Assembly: GCA_002104905.1 (NCBI GenBank)
Contig: MCFE01000562.1
Location: 1-57,783, forward strand
Direction: 5' to 3'
Source of the DNA: Basidiobolus meristosporus CBS 931.73
Lineage: Eukaryota; Basidiobolomycota; Basidiobolomycetes; Basidiobolales; Basidiobolaceae
DNA: 57,783 nt
The notes beneath the pieces were generated by a model that searched no databases, was not told where the DNA came from, and saw only the letters and a list, made by a program, of their open reading frames with translations. Positions 45,360 to 57,783 of the stretch are shown here, one piece after another. The position numbers and the translations under genes are program-made. Within the stretch, counting starts at the first letter, position 1. Each line of letters starts with the position of its first letter.

Positions 45360-46748
45360 CTACTGATAGTCTCGAAAATCAGTCGTGACGTCATTAGCAA
45401 CGACATCTTGAAAACGTTTTGCATAAGCTCTGCTCATAGATACGGTTACTGTATAGCCCACTCGTATTCCCTTCTTTTCTAACGGATATATCATGACCCA
45501 GTTCTTTACTGGTAGACTGCGACCGTCCAGCAGGTGTGTAAACGAGTTCACTTTCAATCCAAAATCAATTTGATAGATTGGAAATTTCGTCCAATCGTCA
45601 ACATAAAGGGTATTGGAATGAAACCACGGCATGAGATCCATGATCTTGCCAGCCCGCTGCACATCCAATGTCCATTTCATCTGAGAGATCACCTCGGCTG
45701 GTTCATGATGCAAAATAGACCTGCGGATACTTCTTGCTAGCATGGGCATTGCCAGATTCTTCTCCTCCTTGGTGCTTACGCATCCGATAGCATTGCCAAA
45801 ATACCCCACTTTAGGGAGACCGCAATGCCCTCGAACGTCCAAGATGGTGGCCACATTCAGCATCATCTCTTCAGCCGAAGTGAAGATATGGCGATTGAGA
45901 GCATGGACTATATAGGCTTTAAGACAATCCTGCGTGGAAAGATACTCCGAAGGGGAGCTTATGTGTGATAAGCCGGTGGTTAGTTTTCTTTTCAGGATTT
46001 TCGCCGCTTCAATAGGAAAGTAGACTTGGACATGGTCAATGTCATTCCAAATTATATGCCAGATTAACGGGCTATAGCCCTGAATCTTTTCCCACAGAGT
46101 TGATGCCATTCGTGCATGGGCAGTGCCACCTGGGTACTCACAAGGCGGTAGCTGACTGGGATAAGGTGTCGCAATAGACTCCGGTGCTTCCTGGGGATAG
46201 CGAACATGTGTAGGGGCAAGTACGTGTGCTTTCGAGTCTACGTACAATTTAGACCATGTCTGTAGAAATTCAAATATACCAGCCCCATCGGCAACGCCAT
46301 GGCACATGCTAATCCCTAAAGCCCATTGATCAGGTTCGCTTGTAAAGCGAGTTACCTTCACTTTGAATAAAGGCTCATTCTTGTCTCCAGTAGAGATTCG
46401 CATGGCGTTAATTTCGTCGACATATTCCTTAGCATCGGCTTGGTTAAAGCCGCTAAACCTTGATGTCAGCCTAACTGGAATAGGTCTATTCGCCAGTAGT
46501 ATAGTCATGGCTCCTCGAGACAGTACTGAAGGCCTTCGAAATATTCCACAAATGGGAGGATAAAAGGATAATGCGTCCGAGAGAGAGCTCATGAATTTGG
46601 CTTCGTCCAGCTGCCCATCCAAGAGATAATGAAAGCTTACTGGCATGAGAGTGTAGTCTGATGGACTCAAAACCAATTCGGGGTGACCATCCAATGCAGT
46701 TGGCTGCCGAGGCTCGATAAGCACCACAGTTTCTTTCGGAGAAGCCAT
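45360..46748 (-). CDS. BAHD-family acyltransferase
   Basis: A single-exon gene of 462 residues. BAHD enzymes move an acyl group from CoA to a hydroxyl or amine. The catalytic HxxxD motif is H150-G-V-A-D154 within SMCHGVADGAG. The structural DFGWG motif is present as DFGLK (395-399), a common fungal variation, inside IYQIDFGLKV. LNVATILDVRGH and YFGNAIGC correspond to the conserved central region of the superfamily. It is divergent from the PKS across a 1.1-kb shared intergenic region, which suggests co-regulation and a tailoring role (O-acylation of the hydroxylated product; inferred). Being intronless among intron-rich neighbours is notable. Confidence 0.87.
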   Translation of the reverse strand: MASPKETVVLIEPRQPTALDGHPELVLSPSDYTLMPVSFHYLLDGQLDEAKFMSSLSDALSFYPPICGIFRRPSVLSRGAMTILLANRPIPVRLTSRFSGFNQADAKEYVDEINAMRISTGDKNEPLFKVKVTRFTSEPDQWALGISMCHGVADGAGIFEFLQTWSKLYVDSKAHVLAPTHVRYPQEAPESIATPYPSQLPPCEYPGGTAHARMASTLWEKIQGYSPLIWHIIWNDIDHVQVYFPIEAAKILKRKLTTGLSHISSPSEYLSTQDCLKAYIVHALNRHIFTSAEEMMLNVATILDVRGHCGLPKVGYFGNAIGCVSTKEEKNLAMPMLARSIRRSILHHEPAEVISQMKWTLDVQRAGKIMDLMPWFHSNTLYVDDWTKFPIYQIDFGLKVNSFTHLLDGRSLPVKNWVMIYPLEKKGIRVGYTVTVSMSRAYAKRFQDVVANDVTTDFRDYQ

Positions 46749-47878
46749 ATGGTAATGGTGACAGTAGTATGATTGCGAAGCTGAATGATTACTTATTAAC
46801 GAAACCTGTCAATATATTCTAGACCTACTTGCATCATACACCTTACAGATCATGAGACTTGGAAGAATCGGTCTAAAAACGTGTTTAGCTATCTGTGGGC
46901 GCAAAGTTCTATCGTATCAGAGGTATCTAACATAGACCGTTGGGGCCTTTGATGAGATAGTTTGATGCTGGCTTTCTAGTTGGGATCAATAGAATTGGTG
47001 ACTGATAAACATCTGCCACTTGTATTTAGCCAAGTCAAATATGTCTTTCGGGAATTTATTTCTGTTGTGAATGGGTAACAGCCCAAAACGGTTGCTTGAG
47101 TAGCGTTATTGGTCATCATCACTTCTAATATCATTCCGTGGCTATATTAGGTGGCTACTGACCTCTGGGCACCAGTGCACATCCAATTCTTGTTGAAAGC
47201 TACCTCACGCTTCAGCTCCTATGATCTTGCGGAACATACAATCAAGATTCTGGAAATTGTAAATGGGCAGAGCGTGTATTGTAATGAAATCAAACAATCT
47301 ACCAGATTCTATACAAGTATCGATCCAACGTCAACATACCAGTCCTGCTTAAAACCACTACCAGGAAAAACCGGTAGTACATACTTGTTGCAAGGTTCCA
47401 TAATCAGAACAGTTTATAGTAGAAAAAGTGGGAGGATTTGGTTTGGAATAGTTAAGCGTTAAAGAAGCTATGCTGGCATAATCACAAGTAGTTGGGTACA
47501 AATTGGGCGTGATGCCATTCATACAATATCCACTCGTGTGTAACAAGGTGCAAATATAAGTAGAGGTATTCATCCGGAATAATCCGGAATATACCGATAG
47601 GAACTGAAAGTAGTGTGTTCATTTGTAACGGTAACATGGTAAGGTAACCTGGGTCATCAGATGCCGTCAATGTTGAAGTGAATATACAATACTCTTCTAT
47701 GACTGTATTGGTTACTTATGCTACCCAACTGAGGGAAAACGGTGTGAGTATGCGGCCATTCTATATTCCCAGTTACACTTGACAAGCCTGTTCCCCATAA
47801 TAAATTTCATTTATAACAAGGCCATCCCTCATTCATGTTGCGATATTCAAGTGCCTGAGTACCTTTTCTCTGAGAGCC
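46749..47878. promoter_or_regulatory. Divergent promoter, BAHD acyltransferase / PKS
   Basis: 1,130 bp between two divergent start codons. On the PKS side a TTTATAA box lies at 47810-47816, 63 nt before the ATG. On the BAHD side a minus-strand AATATATTG motif near 46808-46816 is possible. Short frames inside (47151-47462, 47358-47573) overlap on opposite strands and have no domain. Confidence 0.45.
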
Positions 47879-50800
47879 ATGTCTACTAGCTTCACCCCGG
47901 TTGCTGTGATTGGTGTTGGTTGCCGTATGCCTGGTGGGGCCACTAATCCGTCCAAACTATGGAGCTTACTAAAGGAAGGAAGGAGTGCTCAAGCAGAGGT
48001 TCCCAAAGGCCGTTTCAATGTGGAGGCATTTTATCACCCAGATGGGGATCACAAAGGAACGGTGAGGAATCAATGTTTACTCCCTGGTGTCTAAATCGCA
48101 TAAATTGAGATTTTTCTTAGGCAAATGTCAAGACTGCCCACTTCCTAGAAGAGGACCCTAGCACCTTCGATGCTAGCTTTTTTTCCATCTCCCCGAATGA
48201 AGCCAAAGCTATGGATCCTCAGCAAAGAATTCTGATGGAGGTAGTCTATGAGGCCCTTGAAAATGGTGAGGATACACATATTATATGAAGGCAGCGTTAA
48301 ACTAATCTCCGCTTCTTTTACTCAGGAGGAATACCCATAGAAAGTATTGCGGGTACTGACACTGGAGTCTTTGTTGGTAAATTGATGTTGGAGTTTAGAA
48401 CAATAAACGACGTTACTAATCCCAATATCAGGTTTATTTACAAACGATTATCACGAAATGCTCATTCGAGACGTCGAGACCGCTCCATTGTACCAAGCCA
48501 CTGGTACTGGTCATGCTATCGTGTCCAATCGAATTTCATACTTCTTTGATTTGAAGGGGCCAAGGTAAGCAAAAGAAATCCTGAATTCCGATCATATCTT
48601 GGCTGATACCCATTTCAGTTTTACTCTGGACACAGCATGTTCATCTAGTTTGGTAGCAGTTCATTTGGCATGCCAAAGTTTGCTAACAGGGGAATCTAAA
48701 ATGGTAATCTACACATGTTCCCTATTGGATTCCAGGGCTTCTGCTTAATTTTTATGCTCAGGCCATCGTGGGTGGAACGAACCTGATCTTCAGCCCAGAC
48801 TTGTTTGTGTACGTAAAGTTTCATCAACTTGATCCTGAGCAGGGTCATGAATTAATGTTTTTCACATATAGCGCTATGAGCAACCTACATTTCCTCAGCC
48901 CTACTGGTATTTGTCATACCTACGATAAAGATGCGGATGGTTATGCTAGAGGCGAGGGTGTATGTACCGTCGTTCTCAAGCCCTTGGAGGATGCAATCCG
49001 TGATGGAGATCCGATTCGTGCGGTTATTAGAGGAACCGCTGTTAACCAGGATGGCCGTACCTCAGGTATTACTTTACCTTCTACAGAGGCACAAGAGGCT
49101 ATGATCCGTTCAGCCTACCAAAAAGCTGGCTTAGACTTCAAATCCACTCAGTACTTTGAGGCCCATGTAAGACTTATTTGGGTCTGCTCCAAGAATTTCG
49201 ATTAACCTTTCACTCATTAGGGAACAGGGACCCCAGCTGGAGATCCAATTGAGGCAAGCGCTATTGGACGCGTGTTTGGTGCCGACCGCTTGGAGAACGA
49301 TCCTCTTATAGTAGGATCCATAAAGACCAATATTGGCCACCTCGAAGGCGCAAGTGGTCTTGCTGGTTTAATCAAAACCATTTTGTGCTTAGAGAAAAGC
49401 CAAATACCTCCAAATCTTCATTTTGCAAAAGCTAATAATAGGATCGATCTTGACAAATGGAGGATCAAGGTAAGCACCTTCTTATCCGAGACTACCTGTG
49501 TGGTATTAATGAATAATGTGACCTCTGCAGGTGCCGAATTCTCTATTAGCCTGGCCAAAGAGTGAAGGGTCAGCACCTCGTAGAGCAAGCGTGAATTCCT
49601 TTGGATACGGTGGAACCAATGCACACGTGATTCTAGATTCCGCGGAGTCCTACCTTTATCCCATAGACAACACAGTATCAAACATACATTCTCACCACAA
49701 AAAAGCCTATCTTATCCCTCTTACCAGTAATGATGAAGCGTCAGGTAAAAGAATGGTTGAGAGTTTTGCTGCTTTTCTTCAAGAGGATGACTTGTCTGAG
49801 CGAGTCAGTATCGATGATTTGGCATTCACTTTAAGCTGTCGTCGCTCTATGCTTCCCTGGAGAGCAAGTCTAGTCGTGTCCTCTATTGCAGAGTTACGTG
49901 AAAACCTCCAGACACAAATCAACTTCGTTCACCAAGAGAACAAAGTGCCTAGGGTTGCCTTTGTATTTACCGGGCAAGGTGGACAATGGTAAGGCAAAAT
50001 TGAATCAAAAGACACCAAGCAGCCTGGATATGTATTAACACGTATATATCCTATGCAGGTGGGGTATGGGTAGAGAGTTGATAGAGCGATCACCTCGATT
50101 CAAATCGGTACTGCAACGATGTGATAGTCATTTGCAGACACTACCTGATAGGCCTGCCTGGTCACTGCTGGGTAAGCGCGACTGCCTAAAAACACGCTCA
50201 ATATAATATACCAATGTGTAACTAACCCGATGTTTAGAGGAATTCTTAAAATCCGAGGCCGAAACTCGGGTAAATCAATCCGAATTTTCTCAACCTCTTT
50301 GCACAGCTCTGCAAATTGCATTGGTGACTTTATGGAAATCTTGGGGAGTCGAGGCAAATGTGGTAGTTGGTCACTCGTCTGGTGAAATAGCCGCTGCGTA
50401 TGCCTCAGGAGTGCTTACGCTAGAGCAGGCTATCACGGTAGCTTATTATCGAGGCATTCACATGTCAAGAGCCTCTCTCCAAGAAAAGAAGGGTGGGATG
50501 ATCGCAGTCGCCATGTCTGAAGCTGAGGCAAACGAATTCCTACTGACCGAGTTTTCAAGTGGAGTTGTAGTCGCTTGTATCAACAGTCCAACGAATGTCA
50601 CCATTTCTGGAGATATAGATGTTATAAATGCTATCAAGAGCAACCTGGATGCGAAGGGAGTCTTTGCTAGAATCCTCAAGGTGGATTCTGCCTTCCACTC
50701 ACATCATATGCATCCACTGGGACCGGCGTATCAAAAGGCATTAGAGGCATATCAACTAGAGCCTAGTCAACCTCAAATTCGTATGGTGTCATCGGTCACC

Positions 50801-53800
50801 GGCGCTGCTATAGCAAATGGGGAGGAGCTTGGACCGGCGTATTGGGCAGAAAACATGATGTCTCCCGTCCAGTTTTCCAAAGCAGTCGAAGGCGTTTTAC
50901 TTACTACAGATCGTCGATCAAGATCTAGTAGAGCAATTGATGTTGTGATCGAGGTTGGGCCTCACTCTGCCCTTGCAGGGCCTATCAGTCAAATTATGAA
51001 AGCAATTCAGGTGCCGAAAAGTGATGTTCCATACATATCTACACTAATCCGTGAAAAAGATGCTGAATACACGACCGCGGCTGCGGCAGGAAAGCTGCTG
51101 GAAAGAGGGTTCCCAATCAATTTGGAGCTAATCAACTCTCTGGAAATTCTAAACGACGATCATTCAGTCAGATGTATCCACGGCAAATGCCTTACTGATC
51201 TTCCAACCTACTGCTGGAACCATTCGAACAAGTATTGGCACGAATCGAGAGTTAGTAGGAACTATCGTTTCCGCGTAGAGCCTCGTCACGACATCTTGGG
51301 TGCACTCTGTCCAGATTCTATCGATACCGAGCCGCGCTGGCGAAATCAGTTAAGGATTAAAGAGCTTCCGTGGTTGATGGATCACATGGTGCAGGAAAAC
51401 GTCATCTTTCCAGCGGCTGGGTATATCAGCATGGCTTTGGAGGCAGCAAAGCAGTTCAGTAACTCCGAAGGGGACACTATTGATGAATTTTATCTAAAAG
51501 AAATCTGCATTCAAAAAGCCCTGATCCTGGATGACTCGGAGAATGGTGTGGAAACGCTCTTTGTATTGCGATCAACTCCATCCAGCAGCAAATCCTCATC
51601 AGCGGTATGGAAAGAATTCAGAGTATTTTCCTATGGCGAAAACGAGAAATGGGAGGAGAACTGCCGTGGCCAGATTTCCATTAAACTGACTGGAAGCAAA
51701 GGCACCTCTCATTGCGGCCCAGGCTACGATAAAGTGCAATTATTGGAAGCTGAGAAAGAGTGCACCGTTAATGTAGATTCGGAAGACACGTATGAATCCC
51801 TTGCCAGCGTTGGATTGGAATATGGCATTACATTTAGAGGACTTCGCAATATCAAAGCTGGCAAATCCCAAGCAATAGCAACTGTAGAAGCACAGGATGT
51901 GGAAGAAATCATGCCCTCGAATTATCAAAGCAGCTATATCCTCCATCCTTCAGTTCTGGACGCTTGCTTCCAGCTCATATTTCCTGCGATGACTGCAATC
52001 AATAGCAATCAAGGACTATCCGAGCCTTATGTGCCAACATATATCAAGAAGCTAATCGTCTCCGGTGATTTTGTTACTGAAAAATTCGCTCAAATGAAGG
52101 TTCATGCCATATCGGATATGAAAGGTTTTCGTGAAGCTGAAGCAAGTTTACGTGCTTACTCCACAAGCAACTCCGACGAAGATGAATGCAAGCTGATAAT
52201 GGAGGTTCTTGGATTGCAATGTACAGCCCTCGGAAGGTCTGGAAAGGAAATTAATGAGGCATTGGCCAAAAACCGCTCGTTGTTCTTCCGCATGATCTGG
52301 GCCCCGGATTTCGAGTATTTCACACCAGAGCAAGCGAACTGCCAGTATAAACCAAGCTACGAAGCAAAGAAGGAAGCTGATTTAGTGCCCGTTTTGGAAA
52401 AACTCTCGTTATTTTATATTAGACGTGCGCTCGCCATCATTGACCCAAAAGAAGTTAGCTCATTTGCTCACCATCATCAAACATTCTATGAATGGATGGA
52501 GCTGATGGTGAAAGAGACTGCTATGGGCAACTTGGATTATACTGATCCTGCTTGGTTAACCGAGTCCATGAGTACACTCGAATCACTTGCTAATAGTGTT
52601 TCCGAAATATGCGTCGATGCCAAATTGCTGAATCAAATTGGTTCTAACCTTGAACGAATTCTTAGGGGAGAAGTGGAAGCATTGGAACTGATGTTGAAGG
52701 ACGATCTTCTCTATGATTTCTATCGATATGCGCTAGGAAATGGCCAGGCTTATAACACATTGGAGAAGGTGGCTGATAGCTTTGCTCATAAGTACCCAAA
52801 CGCTAATATTCTGGAAATCGGTGCTGGCACAGGTGGAGCCACCAAAGCCTTCTTGGAATCTCTGGGAGGAGGAAATAACAAGCGAAGACGCTTTGCTTCT
52901 TACACATTTACCGATGTGTCAAGTGGTTTCTTCGAGAAAGCTCAGAATATATTCGCTCATTGGGACTCTTGGATGACCTACAAAGTACTCGACATCGAAA
53001 AGGATCCTTTATCTCAGGTTGGTCCATATCAATAATGCCTATAAACTCCAGTACTCAATCAATATTCCAGGGTTTCGTAGAAGGAAGTTATGACCTAATT
53101 GTGGCCGCCAATGTAAGTTAGGAACCACAAGTTAACTTCAGAATATTCTCTTATTGTCATATCAAAGGTTTTGCATGCCACAGCAAATATGGAAGTAACC
53201 ATGAGTCATGTTAGAAAGCTTTTGAAGCCGTAAGTACTTTGGGCCTGTGTTCAACACCTGCAAATTCACTCACAGTGGTTTTAGTGGTGGCCGCCTCGTT
53301 TTACTGGAGATCACCAGATGTAATTAAAATATGATAGAAAGTAATTTCACAGCATCTTTACTAACATTACAACAGGTTTGCTCCGAGTTAGCGTCATGAT
53401 GGGCCCGCTTCCAGGGTGGTGGCTAGGGGAAGGAGATGGCCGCAAGTGGGCACCTACGATTAATGAGTCTGAATGGGACACTCTGCTTAAGAAAACGGGA
53501 TATTCCGGATTGGATGTCTCTGTAAGGGACTTCGAAGATGAAAGTAAATATATGTGTAGTATTATGATGTCAGAAGCCGTAGGTGAATCTATAGAGCGAG
53601 AGGTATCCGGAAGAAATTCTATTGTTGTCGTTGTCAACGATGACTCAAATGCTTGTTCGGTCGAGGGAGCAATTTTTGCACAGCTACAAGTTGTTGCTAA
53701 GCAAAACCAGCAATCCATCCAAGTTGTTTCGTTCAGTCGAGTATTTGATAGCGATACATTTTTTGGGAGTGTACCAACAGTAATAGTTCTTGCAGAGCTA

Positions 53801-56800
53801 GAACAACCGATTTTGCTCAATTGTGACGAACGGATGTTTCAGGGATTGCAGCGAATTATGGATCAATCATCAGTTGTGCTCTGGCTCACACAGGTACAAA
53901 TCCATTACAAATTGCCGCTCGCAACTTCATTCACGCTAATCTGAAATCTATGTAGGGTGGTTCCGTGGAATGCTCCAAACCTGAAAACAGCTTGATTACT
54001 GGCCTCTCCCGTAGTATTCGTTCCGAAAACCCAGCAATTAACTTGATCGTCATTGATTTGGATTCCAAAGATGGCACGAAAGCGGATCATGTAGCAAAAA
54101 GAATCTTTCAAATATACGAAAAAACCTTAAGAACTGCACAAGAGCAATGTTCTGACCAAGTTCTAGGGCTACTGGAAGAGGAAATTGCCGAGAGAAATGG
54201 CCTCATCCTGATCCCACGAATTATTCCCGACACTGAACTTAATGCCAATCTGAACCAGACTGCCAGTAAGATTCGGGTTGAATCGTTCTACCAAGAGGGA
54301 AGACCACTTCGCTTAGAAATCGGCCAGCCTGGTCTTTTAGATACATTGGAATTTACCGATGACCCAGTAGTCGCTGAGCCATTACACGATGATGAAGTCG
54401 AAATTGAAGTCAAGGCCGCTGGTCTCAACTTCAGAGATATCACTGTTGCCATGGGTGTTTTGACCGATAACTTCCTTGGGTGTGAATGCTCGGGAGTCAT
54501 CTCAAGGGTTGGTGCTAATGCTCCAAGCAATTTGAAGGTAGGAACTCGAGTGGCCACCTGGATTTTAGGTGCGTATTGCAATTATGCACGTAATCCAGCG
54601 ACTCTAGTTCAACCAATACCCGATTCCATGGCATTTGATGTCGCGGCTTCCCTGCCAATTGTGTATTGTACTGCGTACTACGGTCTGATTGATATTGCTC
54701 GACTTCAGCCTGGGGAAACTGTGCTTATTCATGCAGCTGCAGGAGGTGTTGGTCAAGCCGCGATTATGCTTGCCAAGTGGGTGGGTGCCGAAATATTTGT
54801 CACCGCTGGATCCTCCCGGAAAGTCGAATTCTTGAAAAAGACGTACGGCATTCAGGAAGATCACATCTTCTCAAGTAGAGATAACTCGTTTGTCAAAGGC
54901 GTTCTTGATAAGACTCACGGCCGTGGTGTAGATGTCATTCTAAACAGTTTGGCAGGAGAGCTTCTAAGAGAAACATGGGATTGCGTTGCAAACTTTGGCC
55001 GCTTCATAGAGATGGGGAAACGTGATATCCAGGAGAACGGAAAATTAGACATGGGTCCATTCATTCGTAATGTAATGTTCGCTTCGGTAGACCTGACAGT
55101 AATCTTCAGACAAAACAAACCTTTGGGGGCCAGATTATTCCAAGAGGTGATGGCGTTGCTGAAAACTGGTAGTATACGGGAGGTATCTCCTATCACCATC
55201 TATGACTTTTCGAATATAGAGTCTGCATTTCGTTTCATGCAAGCGGGAAAGCACATTGGAAAGATCGTTCTTACCCCCAAGAAAGAAGACATGGTGAAGG
55301 TCCGTGTACCTCCCAGGAAGAAATGCAGCTTCCGTGAGGATAGAACCTACCTACTAGTTGGTTGCTTAGGTGGCCTTGGACGCTCATTATCTATGTGGAT
55401 GCGAAAAAATGGTGCCAAATACTTCTTGTTCCTAAATAGAAGTGGAGTTGAGAAATCGGAAGCAAAATCTTTGGTGCAAGACCTAATGGATGATGGCGCC
55501 ATAGTCAATGTTGTCAAGGGAGATGTGTCTGTCTATCAGGATGTCCAAAACGCCATCGATGCTGCTAAAAAGTCCATGCCTGCAATCGGAGGTGTAATTC
55601 AAGCCGCTATGGTACTCAAAGATGCTATATTCATGGATATGCCTCATAAGGTGTACCGTGATGTGATTCAACCTAAGGTGACTGGATCCTGGAACCTACA
55701 TAATCTTCTGATGGATTCCCCGTTGGAGTTTTTCGTCATGTTCGCTTCACTCTCAGGCGTTATCGGAAACAGGGCCCAATCCAATTATGCTGCAGCAAAT
55801 ACCTATCTAGATGCACTAGCACGCCACCGTCGTAACCTGGGTCTGCCAGGCTCAACAATTGACGTGGGTATGATCGTTGGTGTTGGATATGTGGCCGAAA
55901 ATGCTCAACACGAATCTACGTTAAGAAAATACGGCTATCTGGGAATTGATGAAAGAGAATTCCATGAGATGTTGGATGCAGCAATCTCTGGCCAGCCGCT
56001 TTGCGATAGTAGCGACATGTCAATGGTGGATTCAGAAACCAGTGCGCAGTATGTTACAGGAGTTGGAAATCCGAGGTCCATGAAAAAACATATGACAAAT
56101 GGAAATGAGGGTGAAGGTGATGCTTTTTGGGCTGGCAATGCTAGATTTTCGCATTTGATTGTCATAGCCGATGACGACAGCAAGAAAGGGCAAGAAAGTG
56201 AGATCGGCACTGAAGTACGGGCAATTAAAGATTTGCTAAAGGAATGTCGGGACAAATCAGAAGTTGCACTCGTAGTAGTTGAAGCCTTTTTGAAGAAGCT
56301 GTCCGTCATATTGGCACTTCCTATTGAAAATTTGGACCCGGCCCAATCCACATCGAAGTATGGCCTTGATTCACTGATTGCTGTTGAAATTCGTAACTGG
56401 TTTTATCGCGAATTCACGGTAGATGTTCCTCTGTTTGGTAAGCTGCCAGTCTATACTATTTTTTGCTTCGTTACTAAAGTAAATTTCCTATCATTTGAAA
56501 CATAGATATTTTGGGCAGTAAATCCATCTATGCCTTGGCAGAAAAAATCGCTAATAAGATTCAACTTGATGCAACCGAAGAGACTCATGAGCAATCTCCC
56601 AACGCTAAGGGGTCACAAGGAATGAAAGAACTTATTGGACCATTAGATGAACCTTCACTTGTCTCCAGACCTCGAACCCAAGATCTCTTAATGTCTCATG
56701 GACAGCAACGCTTATGGTTTATGCAAAAATACTTGGAAAACAAATCTGCCTACAACGTGACACTAGCTGTCCGGTTCGATGGCTCTGTGAATGTTCGCGC

Positions 56801-57783
56801 ATTAGATTCAACCTTCCAATACTTGATCCAGCGTCACGAAGTACTTCGTACTAAACTTTTGCAGAAGGATAACAAGTTTGTTCAAGAAATCGCCACTTTG
56901 GTCCCATTCACTATCGGAATCATTGACTTAACGGATGGTATTGATACCGACAAGGAGGAAGCTATCAATAAGGCTTTCAAGAACGCTAGTGACCACGTAT
57001 TTGATTTGGAGGCTGGCCGCGTCATTTTGGCGAACTTACTGCAGTTTGACAGTTTATCTTCAGTTTTGATTCTTGGAGTCCATCATGTTGCTTGGGACAG
57101 AGCAAGTGTTGATTTACTGATAAAGGATATGGTGGCCATATATTCTCAAGTTGCAGCAGGATTGGAGCCACCTGTGTTAGAGCCTCTCTCACTTCAGTAC
57201 GCTGATTTTGCCATGTGGCAGCATGAGCGACTCCAAGGGCAATTTTTGGAGAGTCACCTACAGTATTGGAAGGAGAAGCTGGATGGGATCCCAGATGCAA
57301 TGCCTCTACTTCCGTTCGCCAAGGTAGAGCGGAGACCCGAGATTCAACAATTCCAAACCCAATCCGTACGTTATGTTCTAGAGAATGAAGCTTGGGAAAC
57401 AGCAAAGAAAGTAGGGCAAACTTATGAAGCAACTCCGTTCTTCCTGTTGATGGCCACTCTTCAGCTATTGATGCACAGCTATAACAAAGAGGAAGAATTT
57501 ATTGTGGGATTTACTGATAGAAACCGCACACATCCTGCATTAGAAGAAATCGTTGGTTTCTTCGTTAACATTCTTCCGATTCGTGGCAAAGTTACAAGTG
57601 ATACTACTTTTGCCGAGGCGCTAGAGAACGTACGCAAAGAATGCCTAGAGGCTTATGAGTACAGCGCCCTACCATTCGACCTGATTCTAAGCCAACTTCC
57701 TGAGAAGCGCTCCATGGCACATTTCCCGATATTCCAAATACTGCTCAACTACCAAATCTACCAAATACCGAAGGTTAGCTTCC
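47879..57783 (+). CDS. Highly reducing type I PKS with C-terminal condensation domain (KS-AT-DH-cMT-ER-KR-ACP-C...), partial
   Basis: Seventeen exons are visible: 47879-48061, 48121-48265, 48326-48376, 48432-48564, 48619-48703, 48762-48808, 48872-49166, 49221-49469, 49531-49988, 50059-50171, 50238-53017, 53071-53112, 53168-53229, 53276-53319, 53376-53893, 53956-56437, 56506 to the window edge. They encode about 2,988 residues. KS has Cys178 (DTACSSS), His313 (EAHGTGT) and His353 (NIGHLEG). AT has Ser633 in GHSSG. DH has His969 ([10 protein letters not shown]; Gly of HxxxGxxxxP is Glu) and Asp1161. The C-methyltransferase has [10 protein letters not shown] (1446). ER has an intact NADPH loop [10 protein letters not shown] (about 1995). 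KR has LGGLG, Ser2333 and Tyr2346. ACP has Ser2541 (GLDSL). The condensation domain begins near 2605 ([10 protein letters not shown]) with HHVAWDR at 2755-2761. The start [20 protein letters not shown] is standard for KS. Architecture resembles LovB but with an intact ER loop. Whether A-T-R follows is unknown. Confidence 0.93.

Overview
The window looks like chromosomal DNA of a filamentous fungus. Protein genes are split by short GT-AG introns (about 50-82 nt), several genes have TATA boxes, and the gene set is eukaryotic: a RhoGEF, a PP1 targeting subunit, a membrane-anchored P450 and a highly reducing PKS. A cytosolic serpin and a secreted CBM9-like protein are unusual for higher fungi and make an early-diverging lineage (for example Basidiobolus-like) plausible. 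That placement is inference; no rRNA or marker gene is present.

Layout. 1-2.1 kb is an AT-rich, gene-free repeat island. 2.1-8.2 kb is of more balanced composition and carries one acidic orphan protein gene (4527-5330) behind a TATA box and two upstream ORFs. 8.2-20.7 kb is a transposon island. It holds a palindromic MITE-like element, then two decayed Ty1/copia elements of one family lying tail to tail (11162-15680 on +, 15681-20737 on -). The second is interrupted by a 367-bp insertion with flanking direct repeats. 20.7-36 kb is a housekeeping segment: a CBM21 glycogen-targeting PP1 subunit, a secreted CBM9-like protein, a small acidic ORF, an 11-exon DH-PH RhoGEF and an intracellular inhibitory-type serpin. 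36-37.6 kb is again AT-rich and gene-free.

37.6-57.8 kb is a biosynthetic gene cluster running off the right edge. It holds a flavin monooxygenase, a LovG-like FSH serine hydrolase, an Ayg1-like alpha/beta hydrolase, a 13-exon cytochrome P450, a BAHD acyltransferase and a highly reducing PKS (KS-AT-DH-cMT-ER-KR-ACP-C...). The likely logic (inference): the PKS builds a reduced, C-methylated chain; the condensation domain and one of the hydrolases release or trim it; the FMO and P450 oxidise it; the BAHD enzyme acylates it. Two divergent promoters (FSH/Ayg1-like and BAHD/PKS) tie the genes together.

Exon structures were derived by hand from splice signals, reading frame and family conservation, so junctions are predictions. 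They close in frame for every multi-exon gene reported.
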